Origin: CAIRTM01 sp963723235
GTDB taxonomy: Bacteria > Desulfobacterota > WTBG01 > CAIYCZ01 > CAIRTM01
Direction of reading: 5' to 3'
DNA length: 64,000 nt
Assembly (NCBI GenBank): GCA_963723235.1
Contig: CAVRPV010000010.1
Span: 397,450-461,449 of the forward strand
Position numbers and translations under genes: made by a program. The first letter of the stretch is position 1; each line of letters opens with the position of its first letter. Positions 61,132-64,000 of this stretch are shown in pieces. The notes beneath the pieces were generated by a model. That model ran no database searches. It had not been told where the DNA came from and saw only the letters and a list, made by a program, of their open reading frames with translations.

Positions 61132-62140
61132 CGATCGTGAACTGAGACAACAGATATGTGCCTTTGCAGCGGATAGCGGTTTCACGGGCGCCGCTCCTGA
61201 TGATTTGCGCCTGCTGGCCCTTGGAGGCTCAGACAGGCGCTTTTACCGGGTGCCTGCCGGAGAAACGTCGTGTATCGCCATGATTTCACCGCCACCCGGA
61301 GATGAGCAGCAGGCCTGGCTTGACATTAACCGTTTTCTGCACTCCTGCTCCATTGCCGTGCCGGATGTCTTCGCGCAGGACGACGTGCATCATATGATGC
61401 TGGTTGAAGATGCAGGTGATGTGAGTCTATACCACGCCCTTAACGGTGAAAAAGACCGCCAGGCCGTACTTGAACTGTACAAACGCGCTCTCATGTTTCT
61501 GGCGGAAATGCAGGTGCGGGCAACTCCCGGAATGCAGTCCTGTGCCTGCCTGCGAACCAGGCGCTTTGACTATGCCGCCTTCCGGGCGGAAACCGATTAT
61601 TTTATCCGCTCATTCCTGCGGGAATACTGCCGGATGGAAGCGCCTGCGGGTCTTGACGAGGAATTCCATCGCCTGGCACTGACGCTGTCAGCTGAGCCCT
61701 TGATGTTCATGCACCGCGATTTTCAATCGCAAAATATGCATCTCACAGGGAATCACATTAAAGTTATCGATTTTCAAACCGCGACAGCCGGTCCACCACA
61801 GTACGATCTGGTATCGTTTCTCAAGGATGCCTATTTTGTTCTGAGCGACACTGAACGCAGCCTGCTTTTACAACACTATTTTGATGCACGCGCCAGCCTT
61901 GGATCTGCTGTTGAAGACACATGTTCCTTCACACACACATTTCACCTGTGCGGTTTGCAGCGCAACATGCAGGCCCTGGCAGCATTTTCATTCCTTGGAA
62001 CGCACAAAAAGAAGACCCACTTCTACGCGCATATCCCGGCTGCGCTTGGCTATCTTGAAGAGGCCCTCGAAATAATCGAGGATTATCCCTGTCTGCGGGC
62101 AACTATTGCAACGATCATGGTTCGACTGCCGGATTTATAA
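61124..62140 (+). CDS. AmgK-like sugar kinase (APH family)
   Basis: A 338-residue aminoglycoside-phosphotransferase-fold kinase. The catalytic loop MHRDFQSQNMHL (HxDxxxxN) and the metal-binding VIDFQTATAGPPQYDL are clear, and LALGGSDRRFYRV is the N-lobe glycine-rich strand. Next to a MurU-like transferase this is the AmgK pattern: phosphorylation of MurNAc/GlcNAc at C1, then uridylylation. Overlapping start and stop codons imply coupled translation. The pairing is strong support, while exact substrate specificity remains inferred. Confidence 0.87.
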   Translation: MFDDRELRQQICAFAADSGFTGAAPDDLRLLALGGSDRRFYRVPAGETSCIAMISPPPGDEQQAWLDINRFLHSCSIAVPDVFAQDDVHHMMLVEDAGDVSLYHALNGEKDRQAVLELYKRALMFLAEMQVRATPGMQSCACLRTRRFDYAAFRAETDYFIRSFLREYCRMEAPAGLDEEFHRLALTLSAEPLMFMHRDFQSQNMHLTGNHIKVIDFQTATAGPPQYDLVSFLKDAYFVLSDTERSLLLQHYFDARASLGSAVEDTCSFTHTFHLCGLQRNMQALAAFSFLGTHKKKTHFYAHIPAALGYLEEALEIIEDYPCLRATIATIMVRLPDL

Positions 62141-62232
62141 AAACCCGTCTACGCATACCATGATGCAGGGTGAACGATTATTCTATCGGCGCCTGAATAC
62201 TATGTGCAATATCCCAGCGTTACTGCACAAGC

Positions 62233-63342
62233 TCACCGGCCTGCCATGATACCCGGTAAGGCAGCAGTAATAGTCTCCGCCACAATCGCATTTCCCGCCC
62301 TTGACAGATGCAAGGGATCCCGCAAAGTCCTGTCCTGCCAGACCGATACACCGGCCATAGCTTCGCGAACAACAGGAGTTCTGATATCAAGCACATGGAC
62401 TGCGGCATTGAGGGCTGCCATCTCACGAAATATCGATCCTGCTTTCTCCCATGGTGCCGCAAGACAGGGATACTGAACTGTATTGACTGCCTGCTCAAGC
62501 AGTATAATCTCCGTTTTCGAATCTGCAGACGTAATAAGATCAATTAAACTCTGCAGGTTGCGCCGATACTCAGATTCCCAGATGTTATCTTCTGCCATCA
62601 AAGCCCGCGCGAACCCTTCCCAGTCAAAATCAGCAAAATAATCATACAAGCGTTTATACAACAACAATTCAGCCAGTTTACCGACCGCACTGTAGGCCAT
62701 AAAGGTTTGTTTTAAGCGTGCAAGCCCCAAAATACCCTTGTGCAAATCGGCATCAGGCTGCTTTTTCTGATCCTTCCGATCGACCTGCACAAACCAGAAC
62801 CCGGGCGCTTTAAAATTATTATTTATACTCAAAACTAATACGATGTCCGGCTTTAGCTCAAGCCCCTCATGTTTAGTAAAAGAGAGTATGTGGTTCAGGT
62901 CAAAGCCCGGCTGTCCTGCATTCACAACTTCATACCTGCCTGTACCATAGGCACTGTTTAACTGCTCCTGCAGCAATGCCGGATATGTGTCCCGATAATC
63001 AAGGTTATCACCATAGGTTGTGGAGGCGCCCAAACATACTATGCGTAACGTGCCATGTTTCTTGGCACCGATTTCAAAACCCCTGAGCCCCAGAGTGTTC
63101 ACGGGGTTGCTGCTGCTGCGGGACGGCGTCCCCTTATAATAATCAACATACGGCGGTACAGCCTTTATAGTCTGAAACTTTGGCTGTGGGATAAAACCGT
63201 ACAGCATATAACGCGAAGATTCATACATGATTGACAGAACAATGCGGCCTGAAAACTCAAACAAACACACCATAATTATACATACAACAACAATCAAACA
63301 GCTGTCTTTTAGAAAAGAATACGTACGACTGTGTCCAAGCAT
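62233..63342 (-). CDS. Membrane-anchored SGNH/GDSL hydrolase
   Basis: A protein of about 369 residues with an N-terminal membrane helix (CLIVVVCIIMVCLFEFSG) and an SGNH hydrolase fold. IVCLGASTTYGD is block I with the nucleophile Ser, VNAGQPGF is the block II Gly region, LSINNNF block III (Asn) and DPLHLSRAGN is block V with the catalytic Asp and His. These enzymes de-esterify or transfer acyl groups, often on cell-surface glycans. The ATG at 63342 (GCAGG upstream) was preferred over 63441, whose extension has no coding character. It lies next to an arylsulfotransferase-like gene on the same strand. Confidence 0.85.
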   Translation of the reverse strand: MLGHSRTYSFLKDSCLIVVVCIIMVCLFEFSGRIVLSIMYESSRYMLYGFIPQPKFQTIKAVPPYVDYYKGTPSRSSSNPVNTLGLRGFEIGAKKHGTLRIVCLGASTTYGDNLDYRDTYPALLQEQLNSAYGTGRYEVVNAGQPGFDLNHILSFTKHEGLELKPDIVLVLSINNNFKAPGFWFVQVDRKDQKKQPDADLHKGILGLARLKQTFMAYSAVGKLAELLLYKRLYDYFADFDWEGFARALMAEDNIWESEYRRNLQSLIDLITSADSKTEIILLEQAVNTVQYPCLAAPWEKAGSIFREMAALNAAVHVLDIRTPVVREAMAGVSVWQDRTLRDPLHLSRAGNAIVAETITAALPGIMAGR

Positions 63343-63517
63343 GTAAACCTGCCTTATTACAAAATACTTTACGTGTTCAATAAAGCACCTGCCGTTAACA
63401 ATGCTTGCTGTATACGGATAAAAAAACAGCCGCACAATCAAACAATAGGAACAGCCTAAAATTATAGTCGCACATCAGATATCACCGGAACCCATATCAG
63501 ATTGACTCATAACATTG

Positions 63518-64000
63518 TCAATCATGCATCCAGTCCCGCGGAAAGTCGGCAGGCAGCCGTATAAGCTCAAGCAAAGACGCAATCAATTCGTTGTTTTGTC
63601 CGGTGCGCCAGGGGGAAAAAAACTCCCATACAACCTGTTTGTCACGCGTCAGCCTCAAGAGCGCGTCCTCGCGTTGTTTCGGTAATCAATATGTTGCCAT
63701 TGGGCAGGACTGCGCATGATGCGCAGTTTTCAGAATAAAGGGGCTGTTGCGTTCGACCCGGAATATTCCCAGAATACCTGCTGCGTAAACGGGTCAAACT
63801 CCAAAACACGGGAGCGCTGTCCCAGACCGAGGTTGTCGAAAATCAGCATATTCCCATTGGACATAACCGTAGGCTGATGCTGAAACCTCCACATACCCGA
63901 CATAGACCAAACCATTTTTTCCGCTTCTATGTCGAGCACACCTATGGCGTTGTAATACAAAAACGAAACAAGAACATTTCCCCGTCTGAAAGCGGAAGAA
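63518..64000 (-). CDS. Arylsulfotransferase (ASST)-like protein, 3' part, frameshifted
   Basis: The visible C-terminal part of an ASST-type beta-propeller protein; the gene begins beyond the window. FQHQPTVMSNGNMLIFDNLG, SRVLEFDPFTQQVFWEYSG are propeller repeats. The first frame stops at 63730, but CASCAVLPNGNILITETTRG follows in a second frame and VTRDKQ-like sequence (LTRDKQVVWEFFSPWRTGQ) in a third, ending in a stop at 63518-63520. Two indels near 63730-63745 and 63655-63680 therefore interrupt it. ASST enzymes move sulfate between phenols; many homologues of this subgroup are uncharacterised. Confidence 0.72.

Overview
The window reads as chromosomal sequence from a Gram-negative, anaerobic bacterium of the deltaproteobacterial (Desulfobacterota-like) type. 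The basis is lipopolysaccharide genes (kdsB, kdsA, kdsD, lptC, lptA, lptB), the lptB-rpoN-hpf-ptsN-rapZ-EIIA(Man) order typical of that group, a membrane redox complex of the DsrMKJOP kind with multihaem cytochromes, and several anaerobic acyl-CoA and flavin enzymes. This taxonomic reading is an inference. I see no rRNA, CRISPR array, insertion sequence or phage module. One tRNA (initiator Met) is present.

Layout. 1-1430: end of a parvulin foldase gene, a YbgC-type thioesterase and tRNA-fMet. 1689-5785: a large multi-PAS hybrid histidine kinase, an AT-rich gap, and a tiny lysine/alanine-rich histone-H1-like protein. 6201-9468: a tandem duplication of an exported L-type lectin gene, both copies broken. 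9469-10815: rmuC. 11004-18755: a minus-strand catabolic cluster of acyl-CoA dehydrogenase, two MaoC-like hydratase subunits, and a complete 2-oxoacid dehydrogenase complex (E1 alpha, E1 beta, E2, E3). 19117-22020: cutA, a SPOR-domain protein and argS. 22358-25058: a zinc/manganese-type ABC importer. 25211-29895: an exported flavodoxin-like protein, an orphan malonate decarboxylase alpha subunit with a MarR regulator, and an HD-domain protein. 29900-32401: two divergent membrane/sugar glycosyltransferases. 32628-39432: a D,D-carboxypeptidase, KDO synthesis and the Lpt export genes. 39663-44877: rpoN, hpf, nitrogen-PTS genes, rapZ, rimI and a pyrK-like gene. 45142-50475: a five-gene membrane electron-transfer complex. 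50631-54644: ispD, carD, a zinc-ribbon protein, asnS and a small zinc-ribbon protein. 54830-60043: a five-gene minus-strand reductase cluster. 60189-62140: a MurU/AmgK-like sugar nucleotide pair. 62233-64000: an SGNH hydrolase and part of an arylsulfotransferase-like gene.

The most unusual region is 54830-60043. It combines a protein resembling ferredoxin-dependent bilin reductases, an NAD(P)-binding protein of the biliverdin-reductase-B/NmrA type, an old-yellow-enzyme with a 4Fe-4S site, a flavin-reductase-like protein carrying a protochlorophyllide-reductase-type (PCP_red) tail, and an FMN-binding split-barrel protein. Together these suggest reduction of linear tetrapyrroles, or of another large conjugated substrate, in a non-phototroph. 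Also notable are an LptA fused to a TolB-N/CsgG-like domain, a redox complex whose DsrM-like and DsrK-like parts are one polypeptide, and an E2 with two subunit-binding domains.

A caution applies throughout. At least eight otherwise intact genes change reading frame once, often in homopolymers or low-complexity tracts, and in one case removing a single base restores a haem-binding motif. The sequence therefore probably carries uncorrected single-base indels. Split genes are described as two pieces where both are long, and 'broken' should not be read as 'non-functional' except perhaps for the lectin pair.
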